A stretch of 27,391 nucleotides of DNA from Prevotella sp. UBA2711 (GCA_002354095.1 DEKX01000015.1:1845-29235); one strand, 5' to 3'; counted from the first letter of the stretch, positions 16,974 through 25,236 are shown. Notes: generated by a model not told the origin, from the sequence alone. Program-made: numbers and translations.

Positions 16974-18356
16974 ATGGCACTGAAAGAGAATACCGACCTG
17001 CTATCCCATATTCGCGAAGGCCGCGAAATGACACAGGCAGAGAAACTCAGGCTGATTGTCAGCCTGAGTATTCCGAGTATTCTCGCCCAGATATCTGCCA
17101 CCGTCATGTTCTTTATCGATGCTTCGATGGTGGGACATCTGGGAGCAAAGGCGTCAGCTGCCATCGGATTGGTAGAGACCACAGGATGGTTGATGGGGGG
17201 ACTGGGAGCTGCCGCCAATATGGGATTCTCCGTTCAGGTAGCCCATGCCATTGGTGCCAACGATTTCAAGCGAGCTCGTCGCATCCTGCGCCAGTCGCTT
17301 GTCTGTTGTCTGATTTTCAGTTTTGTGATTTCTACCATCGGAGTGCTCATCAGTGGTCCACTGCCCTACTGGCTTGGTGGTACTGAAGAGATAGCCCACG
17401 ATGCCTCCGTCTATTTTGCCATCATCGGCTTATGCGGTATCTTTTTCCAGATGAATGGTTTGGGAAGCAGTATGCTGAAATGCTCAGGCAACATGAAGAT
17501 TCCGTCAGCACTGAACATCCTGTCATGTGTCCTTGATGTCGTCTTCAACTACTTCTTCATCTACATTCTCAATATGGGGGTAATGGGTGCTGCCATAGGA
17601 ACAGGACTGGCTGAACTCATCACAGCAGCATTGATGCTTTATTTCCTGCTCTGTCGCTCGGAAATCCTGAAACTGGTGGGGCGTCCCAGACGCTCATTCC
17701 GTCCGCAGGCTGATGTGGTGAACAATGCCATTAAGATCGGTGCACCCATGAGCCTGCAGCACATGCTGATGGGTGGTGCCCAGATTGTGAGTACCCTCAT
17801 CGTAGCCCCATTAGGTACTATTGCCATAGCCGCCCACTCGCTGGCCATTACGGTTGAGAGTCTCTGCTATATGCCGGGCTATGGTATTGCTGATGCTGCC
17901 ACCACCCTGGTGGGTCAGAGTTTCGGAGCTGGCCAGCGTCAGCTCACCAAATCATTTGCACGCATGTCTGTAGGATTGGGCATGACTGTCATGACTGTCA
18001 TGGGTGTCCTGATGTTTGTCTTTGCACCAGAGCTGATGAGCATCCTCACCCCCGTCACCGACATCATCGACTTGGGCAGTTTATGCCTGCGCATTGAAGC
18101 CTTTGCCGAACCTATGTTTGCTGCCTCCATTGTGTGTTATGGTGTATTTGTAGGTGCTGGCGATACGCTGAAACCTTCCATCATGAACCTCACCAGTATG
18201 TGGGCGGTCCGTCTGTCGCTGGCTGCACTGTTGGCTCCCACCTACGGACTGACCGGTGTATGGGTGGCTATGGCCATCGAACTGACTATCCGAGGCGGCA
18301 TATTCCTTCTCCGTCTTTTCTTCGGCAACTGGACGAAGACCATCAAGGCATCCTAA
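16974..18356 (+). CDS. MATE-family multidrug/metabolite exporter
   Basis: A 460-residue polytopic inner-membrane protein with about twelve hydrophobic helices in two MatE halves. Typical segments include SIPSILAQISATVMFFIDASMVGHLG at the first helix, LGSSMLKCSGNMKIPSALNI in the middle and FVGAGDTLKPSIMNL in the second half. MATE proteins export drugs or metabolites by Na+ or H+ antiport; the substrate is unknown. I chose the ATG at 16974 (MALKENTDLL) because the longer frame from 16902 would start inside the alpha-galactosidase gene with an atypical N-terminus. It is the last gene of the six-gene operon, with a hairpin just after the stop. Confidence 0.9.
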   Translation: MALKENTDLLSHIREGREMTQAEKLRLIVSLSIPSILAQISATVMFFIDASMVGHLGAKASAAIGLVETTGWLMGGLGAAANMGFSVQVAHAIGANDFKRARRILRQSLVCCLIFSFVISTIGVLISGPLPYWLGGTEEIAHDASVYFAIIGLCGIFFQMNGLGSSMLKCSGNMKIPSALNILSCVLDVVFNYFFIYILNMGVMGAAIGTGLAELITAALMLYFLLCRSEILKLVGRPRRSFRPQADVVNNAIKIGAPMSLQHMLMGGAQIVSTLIVAPLGTIAIAAHSLAITVESLCYMPGYGIADAATTLVGQSFGAGQRQLTKSFARMSVGLGMTVMTVMGVLMFVFAPELMSILTPVTDIIDLGSLCLRIEAFAEPMFAASIVCYGVFVGAGDTLKPSIMNLTSMWAVRLSLAALLAPTYGLTGVWVAMAIELTIRGGIFLLRLFFGNWTKTIKAS

Positions 18357-18592
18357 AAAAACAACAGACTGGGAGATCACTCTTCCAGTCTGCTTACTTT
18401 CTTTTCCTATTAATAACTAAAAACGTACTTTCTCTATAAAACTAATACCTTTCTACTAACCTAAAACTACTAACAACATCTATGTATGAATCTATGAATC
18501 GTTATCCTATCCTTTTTCAATCTTTTCCTTAGTAACCTATTGTCTGTTATCCACAATCTTTTTTGTTTTACCTTATGTGTTCCTCTGAATCA
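18355..18592 (-). ncRNA. Candidate non-coding RNA, about 235 nt
   Basis: On the minus strand a consensus promoter is followed by about 190 nt with no frame longer than a few codons, then a terminator hairpin with a run of U. The transcript would be A/G-rich, with repeated GATTCATA and TTAGTAG-like segments. It lies between convergent MATE and ksgA genes and ends at the MATE stop codon. I know of no assigned family for it; 6S RNA and tmRNA do not fit because the long closing stem and the tRNA-like end are absent. It could also be an unprocessed leader for a lost gene. Apart from this transcription unit I see nothing in 18357-18675. Confidence 0.5.
18365..18392. terminator. Bidirectional terminator hairpin between MATE gene and ncRNA
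   Basis: CAGACTGG (18365-18372) pairs perfectly with CCAGTCTG (18385-18392), with extra GA/TC pairs inward. On the minus strand it is followed by TTGTTTTTTT, a good U-tract; on the plus strand only by a mixed CTTACTTTCTTTT tract. It probably ends both the kinase operon and the minus-strand RNA. Confidence 0.7.
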
Positions 18593-18597
18593 CGATG

Positions 18598-18628
18598 CAA
18601 AGATAAGCAGTTTTCACCGACCTGCAAT
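18598..18628 (-). promoter_or_regulatory. Promoter of the candidate ncRNA
   Basis: Minus strand TATCTTTG at 18598-18605, with ATTG (near TTTG) at 18625-18628 and a 19-bp spacer. It lies downstream of the ksgA stop, so it cannot serve ksgA. Confidence 0.65.
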
Positions 18629-18675
18629 GAAAACTTTCCCTTTTTAGCGAAAAATAAGTGTATTCTTGACCTACA

Positions 18676-19467
18676 TCAACTATTTGTGTTCGCACACAAT
18701 TGCACACTTTCCACCCAATTCGTAAGGGTTACGAAGTCCGTAACTGTCAACTCCTCAGGGCGTTGCGTTGCAAAAGGGCACGATTCGGCGCTTCCAATCA
18801 GCTGTTTGAGTGAAACACGCAACATTTTGCGTCGTTGATTGAATACCGTTTTCACCACCCGTTTGAACAAATCTTCGTTGCATCCTAAGTGTTCCACCTT
18901 GTTGCGCGTCATGCGGATAACAGCACTCTGCACCTTGGGGGACGGATTAAAAACGGAGGGTTCTACCGTAAAAAGATACTCCACATCATACCATGCCTGT
19001 ATCATCACCGACAGGATGCCATAGGCTTTCGTATGAGGCTTAGAGGCTATGCGTTCAGCCACCTCCTTCTGAATCATACCTGTACAGCACGGAATGAGAT
19101 GACGGTTATCCAGCATCTTGAAGAATATCTGAGAAGAAATGTCGTAGGGATAGTTGCCAGTCAGCACAAACTGCTGTCCGTCGAACACATCCTTTAGGTC
19201 CATCCGCAGGAAGTCGCCTGAGATGATATTCAGATTCCCTGCAAAACGCTGTTCCAGGTATTCCACGCTCTCCTTATCTATTTCCACGACTTTAAACGGA
19301 CGCGGCTTTTCCACGATATACTGGGTCATCACTCCCATGCCAGGCCCCACTTCCAATACAGGCAGGTCGGCAAACGGCTCATCCACCGTATCGGCAATGC
19401 GTTTGGCTATCTTCAGGTCGGTCAGGAAGTGCTGACCTAAATTCTTCTTAGGACGTACTTGTTTCAT
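18676..19467 (-). CDS. ksgA: 16S rRNA dimethyladenosine transferase
   Basis: A 263-residue Rossmann-fold methyltransferase that dimethylates the two adjacent adenosines near the 3' end of 16S rRNA during 30S maturation. Visible motifs are NLGQHFL (residues 9-15), the SAM loop EVGPGMGVMT, the acidic VVEIDKES, GDFLRMD, and the catalytic GNYPYDISSQIFFKM (the NxPY motif, with Tyr in the second position). The C-terminal helical domain has FNPSPKVQSAVIRM and FNQRRKMLR. I use the ATG at 19465-19467 (MKQVRPKKNLGQ); the frame is open 13 codons further up, but those residues lie across the promoter. The -7 box is 8 bp from this ATG, so the mRNA is nearly leaderless. Confidence 0.93.
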   Translation of the reverse strand: MKQVRPKKNLGQHFLTDLKIAKRIADTVDEPFADLPVLEVGPGMGVMTQYIVEKPRPFKVVEIDKESVEYLEQRFAGNLNIISGDFLRMDLKDVFDGQQFVLTGNYPYDISSQIFFKMLDNRHLIPCCTGMIQKEVAERIASKPHTKAYGILSVMIQAWYDVEYLFTVEPSVFNPSPKVQSAVIRMTRNKVEHLGCNEDLFKRVVKTVFNQRRKMLRVSLKQLIGSAESCPFATQRPEELTVTDFVTLTNWVESVQLCANTNS

Positions 19468-19475
19468 TCTGCTGA

Positions 19476-19507
19476 CAAAGATAAAAAGAAAATCCCTAAA
19501 ATACAAA
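19476..19507 (-). promoter_or_regulatory. Promoter of ksgA
   Basis: Minus strand TATCTTTG at 19476-19483 and TTTG at 19504-19507, with a 20-bp spacer. Transcription should begin within a few bases of the ksgA ATG. Confidence 0.75.
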
Positions 19508-19527
19508 TGAAAACCAAAAATATTTCG

Positions 19528-19535
19528 TACCTTTG
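19528..19535 (+). promoter_or_regulatory. Promoter -7 element of the flippase-like gene
   Basis: TACCTTTG at 19528-19535 lies 8 bp before the ATG at 19544. No TTTG is present at the expected upstream distance. The region upstream overlaps the ksgA promoter, so the two divergent promoters share about 50 bp. Confidence 0.7.
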
Positions 19536-19543
19536 CACATTAC

Positions 19544-20533
19544 ATGAAGATAAGTAATATTATACTGAAGATATTGATGCCTCTCGTTTTGGGAGGTGCC
19601 ATCCTTTATTGGATGTATCGGGGTGAAGACTGGGACCAGATACTTCATGTCATGACCGACGAAATGAACTGGACCTGGATGTTGCTGTCTTTCCCCTTCG
19701 GCATACTGGCTCAGATGTTTCGCGGCTGGCGTTGGAAACAGACTTTGGAACCTGTAGGCGAGAAGCCTCGCACTTCTGTGAGTATCCACTCCATTTTCCT
19801 CTCCTACGCTGCCTCGCTGGTGATACCGCGTGTGGGTGAGTTCACCCGTTGCGGTGTCCTGAAGCGCTACGACGGCATTTCCTTCCCCAAAGCCTTAGGC
19901 ACAGTGGTGACCGAGCGCGCCATCGATTCGCTGTTGGTGATGGGCATCACAGCCATTGTCCTGCTGCTGGAGATGAGCACCTTCGGCATCTTCTTCCGCC
20001 AAACAGGAACGAATCTGGAGGGAATCCTACACCGCTTCTCGTGGGCAGGCTATTTCGTGGCAGCCATTTCAGCAGTGGCTATACTCGTTCTCCTGCATTT
20101 TCTGTTGCGCAAGCTCTCTATATATAATAAGGTGAAAACTACCATCAAGGGCATTTGGCAGGGAGTCATCTCGCTAAAGGATGTGCGCAACATTCCCCTT
20201 TTCGTCTTTTTCACCCTCGGCATCTGGCTGAGCTATTTCCTGCATTACTATCTCACCTTCTTCTGCTTTGACTTCACAGCCAATTTGGGATTAGGGTGTG
20301 CACTGGTCACATTTATCGTAGGCAGCATAGCCGTCATCGTGCCGACTCCCAATGGTGCAGGACCTTGGCATTTTGCCATTAAGACCATGCTCATTCTATA
20401 TGGGGTGGCCGACGAGCACGCACTCTATTTCGTACTCATCGTCCATACCATCCAAACCATGCTGGTAGCCCTGCTGGGCATCTATGCGTGGGTAGCACTG
20501 AACTTTACATCTAAACGAATAAGCTATGAATGA
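19544..20533 (+). CDS. Flippase-like membrane protein (LPG_synthase_TM / YbhN family)
   Basis: A 329-residue protein with about eight hydrophobic helices and little soluble sequence. The pattern fits the LPG_synthase_TM family (PF03706): an N-terminal helix, FRGWRWKQTL, then YAASLVIPRVGEFTRCGVLKRYDG with its conserved PRxGE, TVVTERAIDS, and near the end PTPNGAGPWHFAI. The family includes the membrane part of MprF, which flips lysyl-phosphatidylglycerol, but stand-alone members lack the transferase domain and their lipid substrate is mostly unknown. It is divergent from ksgA, and its last 8 bp overlap the start of pepD, so the two are probably translationally coupled. The link between a membrane-lipid protein and a dipeptidase is unexplained. 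Confidence 0.87.
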   Translation: MKISNIILKILMPLVLGGAILYWMYRGEDWDQILHVMTDEMNWTWMLLSFPFGILAQMFRGWRWKQTLEPVGEKPRTSVSIHSIFLSYAASLVIPRVGEFTRCGVLKRYDGISFPKALGTVVTERAIDSLLVMGITAIVLLLEMSTFGIFFRQTGTNLEGILHRFSWAGYFVAAISAVAILVLLHFLLRKLSIYNKVKTTIKGIWQGVISLKDVRNIPLFVFFTLGIWLSYFLHYYLTFFCFDFTANLGLGCALVTFIVGSIAVIVPTPNGAGPWHFAIKTMLILYGVADEHALYFVLIVHTIQTMLVALLGIYAWVALNFTSKRISYE

Positions 20534-21986
20534 AATTTTGAACCTGAACCCAAAGTGCATTTGGAAAAATTTCTATGCACTCACACAGGTGCCACGTCCC
20601 AGTGGCCACTTGGAGAAAATCCAGCAGTTCCTGCTCGACTTCGGCAAGCAGGCTGGTGTGGAAGTTTTTAAAGACCCTGCAGGCAATATCGTGATGCGCA
20701 AGCCAGCATCTGCCGGCATGGAGAACCGCAAGGGTGTCATCCTACAGGCGCACATGGACATGGTGCCTCAGAAAACGCCCGAATCAACCCACAACTTCGA
20801 GACCGACCCCATCCAGCCATGGATTGACGGTGAATGGGTGAAAGCCAAGGGAACCACCCTCGGTGCCGACAATGGTATCGGTGTAGCCGCTATCATGGCA
20901 GTGATGGAAGACAAGACCCTGAAACATGGTCCTATCGATGCCTTGATTACTGCCGATGAAGAGACAGGAATGTATGGTGCCAACGACCTGCCTGAAGGCG
21001 AATTGCAGGGCGATATCCTGATGAACCTCGACTCAGAGCACTGGGGTAAGTTCGTCATCGGTTCTGCCGGTGGCATCGATGTTACCGCCACACTCGACTA
21101 TCAGGAAGTGGAAACCGACCGGGAAGATGCAGCCGTCAAGGTGTCCGTAAGCGGACTGCGTGGCGGACACAGCGGACTGGAAATCAACGAGGGACGCGGC
21201 AATGCCAACAAGCTGTTGGTACAGATTGTACGCGAGGCCATCAGCGAAACGGAAGCCCGCCTAGCATCATGGAACGGCGGCAACATGCGCAACGCCATTC
21301 CCTTCAAAGCCGAGGCTGTGCTGACACTGCCCAAGGAGAATATTGCCGCGCTGAAAGAGATGGCAGAAGAATGGAAAGAGACCTTCAACGACGAGTTTAA
21401 GCTCATTGAACCACAAGGCATCGAAGTCCACGTAGAGGAAGTAGCCACTCCCGCCAAGGAAGTGCCCGTAGAGCTTCAGGACAACCTGATTGACGCTATC
21501 TTCGCCTGCCACGATGGTGTCATCCGCTACATCCCCGCCTACCCCAGCGTGGTAGAGACCTCGTCGAACCTCGCCATCATCAATATCGAGGGCGGACATG
21601 CCACCATCAAGATTCTCGCCCGTTCCAGCCGTGAAGACATGAAGGACTACGTTACCACCATGTTGGAGAGTTGTTTCTCCATGGCTGGCATGAAGGTGGA
21701 GACCAGCGGTTCGTACGGAGGCTGGGATCCGAATCCCGACTCTGAGGTTCTGCACCTGCTACTGAAGGAATACAAGGAACTGTTCGGACAGGACGGCATC
21801 ATCCAGGTAGATCATGCCGGTCTGGAGTGTTCCGTCATTCTGGGCAAATATCCTCATCTGGATGTGGTCAGCTTTGGTCCTACCATGAAGTCGCCCCACA
21901 CCACCTCTGAGCGCTGCCTCATCGAGACCATCGCTCCTTTCTGGGAATTGCTGAAGAAAGCACTGGAAGATGTGCCCGTGAAATAA
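20526..21986 (+). CDS. pepD: Aminoacyl-histidine dipeptidase (M20 family)
   Basis: A 486-residue cytosolic zinc dipeptidase of the PepD/PepV-like M20 group. Metal and catalytic residues are visible: QAHMDMVP (H76, D78), GADNGIGVA (D115 bridging), ADEETGMYG (E145 as general base, E146 as zinc ligand), NLDSEHWG (D169), and a late H in SPHTTSERC. GLRGGHSGLEI marks the lid/dimerisation domain. The length is normal for PepD (about 480). The start at 20526 overlaps the previous stop by 8 bp; a second ATG at 20530 is out of frame. It splits short peptides such as Xaa-His, supplying amino acids in a peptide-using anaerobe. A terminator follows 14 bp after the stop. Confidence 0.93.
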   Translation: MNEILNLNPKCIWKNFYALTQVPRPSGHLEKIQQFLLDFGKQAGVEVFKDPAGNIVMRKPASAGMENRKGVILQAHMDMVPQKTPESTHNFETDPIQPWIDGEWVKAKGTTLGADNGIGVAAIMAVMEDKTLKHGPIDALITADEETGMYGANDLPEGELQGDILMNLDSEHWGKFVIGSAGGIDVTATLDYQEVETDREDAAVKVSVSGLRGGHSGLEINEGRGNANKLLVQIVREAISETEARLASWNGGNMRNAIPFKAEAVLTLPKENIAALKEMAEEWKETFNDEFKLIEPQGIEVHVEEVATPAKEVPVELQDNLIDAIFACHDGVIRYIPAYPSVVETSSNLAIINIEGGHATIKILARSSREDMKDYVTTMLESCFSMAGMKVETSGSYGGWDPNPDSEVLHLLLKEYKELFGQDGIIQVDHAGLECSVILGKYPHLDVVSFGPTMKSPHTTSERCLIETIAPFWELLKKALEDVPVK

Positions 21987-22000
21987 AAAACATAAAAAAG

Positions 22001-22033
22001 TCCGTAGATTTGCATGAATCTACGGATTTTTTG
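22001..22033 (+). terminator. Rho-independent terminator after pepD
   Basis: TCCGTAGATT (22001-22010) pairs perfectly with AATCTACGGA (22017-22026) around a 6-nt loop, followed by six T. An A-run before the stem extends the pairing and would also let it act on the minus strand. Confidence 0.9.
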
Positions 22034-22035
22034 TT

Positions 22036-22043
22036 TACCTTTG
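22036..22043 (+). promoter_or_regulatory. Promoter -7 element of corA
   Basis: TACCTTTG lies just 3 bp after the terminator T-run. A TTTG at 22009-22012 is 23 bp upstream, inside the terminator hairpin. The predicted leader is about 130 nt, long for this organism. Confidence 0.65.
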
Positions 22044-22124
22044 CAACCGAATAACCAAAATAGTAACAAAAAAATGGACGATTACCCGGCGAATCATTAC
22101 AATTCGTAAGGCATGAGGACAGCA

Positions 22125-22178
22125 GGCAAGACCGCTAATCCTCTTGCCGCTAAGACCGTTTTTAAAAGGATTAGCATT
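22125..22178 (+). promoter_or_regulatory. Structured corA leader with two mutually exclusive hairpins
   Basis: Hairpin 1 pairs GGCAAGA (22125-22131) with TCTTGCC (22142-22148). Hairpin 2 pairs GCTAATCCT (22134-22142) with AGGATTAGC (22167-22175). Hairpin 2 uses the loop of hairpin 1 and covers the AAAGGA Shine-Dalgarno-like sequence before the ATG at 22179. This is the layout of a switch that hides or exposes the ribosome-binding site. No known Mg riboswitch (M-box or ykoK type) is recognised. Confidence 0.45.
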
Positions 22179-23105
22179 ATGAAGACTTACTGGAACATTA
22201 CAGGTGGGCTCAGCCAACTCGAAAAGTGGCAGCCTAATTGTTGGATACAAGTGACATGTCCAACGGATGAAGATGTGCAGATGCTGGAAGAAGAATACAA
22301 GATTCCTGACTACTTCCTCTCTGACATCAGCGATACTGACGAGCGTGCACGTTATGAATACGACGACGGATGGATGCTCATCATCCTGCGTATTCCCTAT
22401 GTCAAGGAGGTGCGTTCGCGCACGCCCTACACCACCGTGCCCCTGGGTATCATTCATAAGCGCGATGTCACCATCACCGTCTGCTACTACGAAACCAACA
22501 TGATGATCGACTTCGTGAGTTATCAGCAGAAGCGTGGCGAAGGGTTCACCGACTATGTCGATATGATTTTCCGCCTGTTCCTATCCTCTGCGGTGTGGTA
22601 TCTGAAACGACTCAAGCAAATTTCACTGCTCATCGAGAAAGCCAAGCGCAATCTCGACAAGGAGGTAAACAACGAGAGCTTGATAGGACTCAGCCGTCTG
22701 CAGGACTCGCTCACCTACTTCAACACATCCATCCGTGGCAACGAGACGCTGCTGTCGAAACTGAAGTTCAAGTTGCAGATCGACGAACTGGATGCCGACT
22801 TGATTGAAGACGTCAACATCGAGATGACACAGGCGCGCGAGACTACCAACATTTACTCGAACATTCTGGAATCGACGATGGATACTTATCAGAGTATTAT
22901 CAACAACAACATGAACACCATCATGCGTACGCTGACCTCCGTCACCATCATCCTCATGTTGCCCACGCTGATATCCAGTTTCTTCGGAATGAACCTCATC
23001 AATGGCATGGAATCCAACCCCATCGGTTTCATCGTAGCCATCGTTCTTTCACTGGCAATTTCTGTCGCTTCGTGGTTCTTCTTCCGCCATAAACGACTGG
23101 TTTAA
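22179..23105 (+). CDS. corA: CorA-family magnesium/divalent cation transporter
   Basis: A 308-residue protein. The cytoplasmic N-terminal domain and long helices lead to two C-terminal membrane helices. The first ends with the selectivity signature GMN at 270-272 (SSFFGMNL), the second with WFFFRHKRLV at the cytosolic end. CorA forms a pentameric Mg2+ channel. I use the ATG at 22179 (MKTYWNITGG), which has AAAGGA 8 bp before it. The frame is open to an ATG at 22113, adding 22 residues (MRTAGKTANP at the start), but that stretch contains the leader hairpins and looks unlike a CorA N-terminus. It stands between two terminated units and has its own promoter. Co2+ or Ni2+ transport cannot be excluded. 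Confidence 0.9.
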   Translation: MKTYWNITGGLSQLEKWQPNCWIQVTCPTDEDVQMLEEEYKIPDYFLSDISDTDERARYEYDDGWMLIILRIPYVKEVRSRTPYTTVPLGIIHKRDVTITVCYYETNMMIDFVSYQQKRGEGFTDYVDMIFRLFLSSAVWYLKRLKQISLLIEKAKRNLDKEVNNESLIGLSRLQDSLTYFNTSIRGNETLLSKLKFKLQIDELDADLIEDVNIEMTQARETTNIYSNILESTMDTYQSIINNNMNTIMRTLTSVTIILMLPTLISSFFGMNLINGMESNPIGFIVAIVLSLAISVASWFFFRHKRLV

Positions 23106-23135
23106 GCAACTTTTTCAAAAAAAAGTCAAGAAAAA

Positions 23136-23174
23136 TTAGGTACTTTCATAACTTTTAAGTATTTTTGTACCTAA
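23136..23174. promoter_or_regulatory. Promoter and flanking inverted repeat upstream of the DUF349 gene
   Basis: TATTTTTG at 23160-23167 is a plausible -7 element, with a leader of about 45 nt. The perfect 8-bp inverted repeat TTAGGTAC (23136-23143) and GTACCTAA (23167-23174) brackets the promoter core. No good TTTG is found at the right distance. Confidence 0.45.
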
Positions 23175-23217
23175 ATAGTGGATACTAACCATTTTCATGA
23201 ACTTAAATTATTAAGAA

Positions 23218-25053
23218 ATGGACTCTCAAGAAAAAGCTCTCGAACAAGAGCAGAACGTGGAACAGAACGTGGTTGAAACACCGGCAACAGCTCCAGAAGT
23301 TGCTGCCGAAGAAACCCCAGTAGCCGAACCTGAACGCAAGCAGTACCAGAACAAAAAAGAAGTACTGGCACGTGCCCGCGAAATAGCGCAAGGTGAAGAG
23401 GCACCACAAAAGGAGGAGGTGGACTATCTGAAGACTGCCTTCTACAAGTTGCATATTGCCGAACGCGAAGCACGCCTGAAGGAATACATCGACGGAGGCG
23501 GCGACCCAGAGGCTTACCAGATTCTGCCTGACGAGGATGAAGAGGCATTCAAGGCGGAAATGGGCATCATCAAAGAGCGCCGTCAGAAACTCTTCAAGGA
23601 GCAGGAACAGGAGAAACAGGAAAACCTGCAACGTAAACTCGACATCATCGAGAAAATCAAAGCTATGGTCACTTCGCCCGAAGAGGCCAACAAGTCATAT
23701 AAGGAGTTTAAGGCTCTGCAAGACGAATGGAAGGAAATCAAGAACGTTCCTGCCGAGAAAGCCAACGAGCTGTGGCGCAACTATCAGTTGTACGTCGAGC
23801 AATTCTACGACTTGCTCAAACTCAATAGCGAGGCACGCGAATATGACTTCAAGAAGAACCTGGAACTGAAGACCAAGCTCTGCGAGGCTGCCGAGAAACT
23901 GGCTGAGGAAACTGAAATCATCAGTGCCTTCCACCAGTTGCAGAAGTTGCATCAGGAGTTCCGCGAGATAGGTCCTGTGGCCAAGGAACTGCGCGAAGAG
24001 ATATGGACACGCTTCAAGGCTGCTTCTACCGTTATCAACAAGCGCCATCAGCAACATTTCGAAGAGTTGCGTGCCAAGGAGGAAGACAATCTGGCCCGTA
24101 AGACCGTACTCTGCGAGAAAGTGGAAGCCATTGCCGCCGAAGAGAATAAAGGTAGTGCCGACTGGGAGCGCCATACCAAGGAGATTATCGCTCTCCAGAC
24201 AGAGTGGAAGACCATCGGTTTCGCTCCACAGAAGATGAACGTCAAGATTTTCGAGCGTTTCCGTGCTGCCTGCGACGACTTCTTCGGTCGTAAGGCTGAA
24301 TACTTCAAGGGACTGAAGGAGAATTTCAAGGAGAATGCCGACCGGAAGCGCGCCCTTGTTGAGAAAGCCAAGGCTTTACAGGATTCCACTGACTGGAAAT
24401 CAACCAGCGATAAGCTCATCAACATGCAGAAAGAGTGGAAAACCATCGGCATGGTGCCCAAGAAACTGGGCGACCAGCTGTGGGAGGAATTCTACACTGC
24501 CTGCAACAAGTTCTTCGAAGCCCGTAACGCTGCCGGTGTGGTAGGACGTGGTGTAGAACATGCTAATCTGGAGAAGAAACGTGGCATCATCGAACAGCTA
24601 AAGGCTGTAGCCGAAGAGACAGGCGACGGATTGCAGGAGAAAGTACAGAAACTCGTTGAGGAATACCAAAGCATCGGGCATGTGCCTTTCAAGGAGAAAG
24701 ACAAGCTCTATGCCGACTATCATGCCGTCATCGACAAGCTCTACAACGATTTGAATATCAGCGTAGCCAAGCGCCGTCTCAACAAGTTCAAGGACGGTCT
24801 GAAGCAAGTGGCAGAACGCGGTGAGAATGCCCTCGATAACGAGCGTGCACGCCTGATGCGCCAGTACGAACAGCTGAAAGCTGAAGTGCAGACCTACGAG
24901 AACAACCTCGGTTTCCTCAATGCATCGTCAAAGAAGGGTAACTCACTGATTGACGAGATGAACCGCAAGGTGCAGAAGCTGAAAGACGAAGTTCTGTTGG
25001 TTCGTGACAAGATCAAGGCCATCGATGCCGAGAACAGAGATAAAGAGGTATAA
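23218..25053 (+). CDS. DUF349 multi-repeat coiled-coil protein
   Basis: A 611-residue, highly charged (Glu/Lys) cytosolic protein. The first 50 residues are Glu/Pro/Ala-rich and probably disordered. About five DUF349 repeats follow, each with a W-K/E-xIG-x-VP-like core: EWKEIKNVPAEKANELWRNY, EFREIGPVAKE, EWKTIGFAPQKM, EWKTIGMVPKKLGDQLWEEF, EYQSIGHVPFKEKDKLYADY. A C-terminal coiled coil covers the last 90 residues. DUF349 proteins are widespread in Bacteroidetes; their biochemical role is not settled. It has its own promoter region and a terminator 21 bp after the stop, so it is a single-gene unit. No catalytic motif is visible. Confidence 0.88.
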   Translation: MDSQEKALEQEQNVEQNVVETPATAPEVAAEETPVAEPERKQYQNKKEVLARAREIAQGEEAPQKEEVDYLKTAFYKLHIAEREARLKEYIDGGGDPEAYQILPDEDEEAFKAEMGIIKERRQKLFKEQEQEKQENLQRKLDIIEKIKAMVTSPEEANKSYKEFKALQDEWKEIKNVPAEKANELWRNYQLYVEQFYDLLKLNSEAREYDFKKNLELKTKLCEAAEKLAEETEIISAFHQLQKLHQEFREIGPVAKELREEIWTRFKAASTVINKRHQQHFEELRAKEEDNLARKTVLCEKVEAIAAEENKGSADWERHTKEIIALQTEWKTIGFAPQKMNVKIFERFRAACDDFFGRKAEYFKGLKENFKENADRKRALVEKAKALQDSTDWKSTSDKLINMQKEWKTIGMVPKKLGDQLWEEFYTACNKFFEARNAAGVVGRGVEHANLEKKRGIIEQLKAVAEETGDGLQEKVQKLVEEYQSIGHVPFKEKDKLYADYHAVIDKLYNDLNISVAKRRLNKFKDGLKQVAERGENALDNERARLMRQYEQLKAEVQTYENNLGFLNASSKKGNSLIDEMNRKVQKLKDEVLLVRDKIKAIDAENRDKEV

Positions 25054-25074
25054 ATTAACAAACAAAACAGAGAG

Positions 25075-25106
25075 AGGATACTCCCAGAGGAGTATCCTTT
25101 TTCTTT
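25075..25106 (+). terminator. Rho-independent terminator after the DUF349 gene
   Basis: AGGATACTCC (25075-25084) pairs perfectly with GGAGTATCCT (25089-25098) around CAGA, followed by TTTTCTTT. Confidence 0.9.
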
Positions 25107-25236
25107 GCCTTGCTCTCCGCACATACAGATACAGATGATACAGATGTTTTCTTATTCTTTACACGCGTACGTACGCAAGAAAAAGAAATATTTATATATA
25201 ATAAGTGTATTATCTGTATAGTAAATAAAGAAGTTA

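Noticed and set aside
19468..19506. Upstream extension of KsgA by 13 residues
   Set aside because: The extra codons span the -7 promoter element, and the family normally begins shortly before the NLGQHFL motif.
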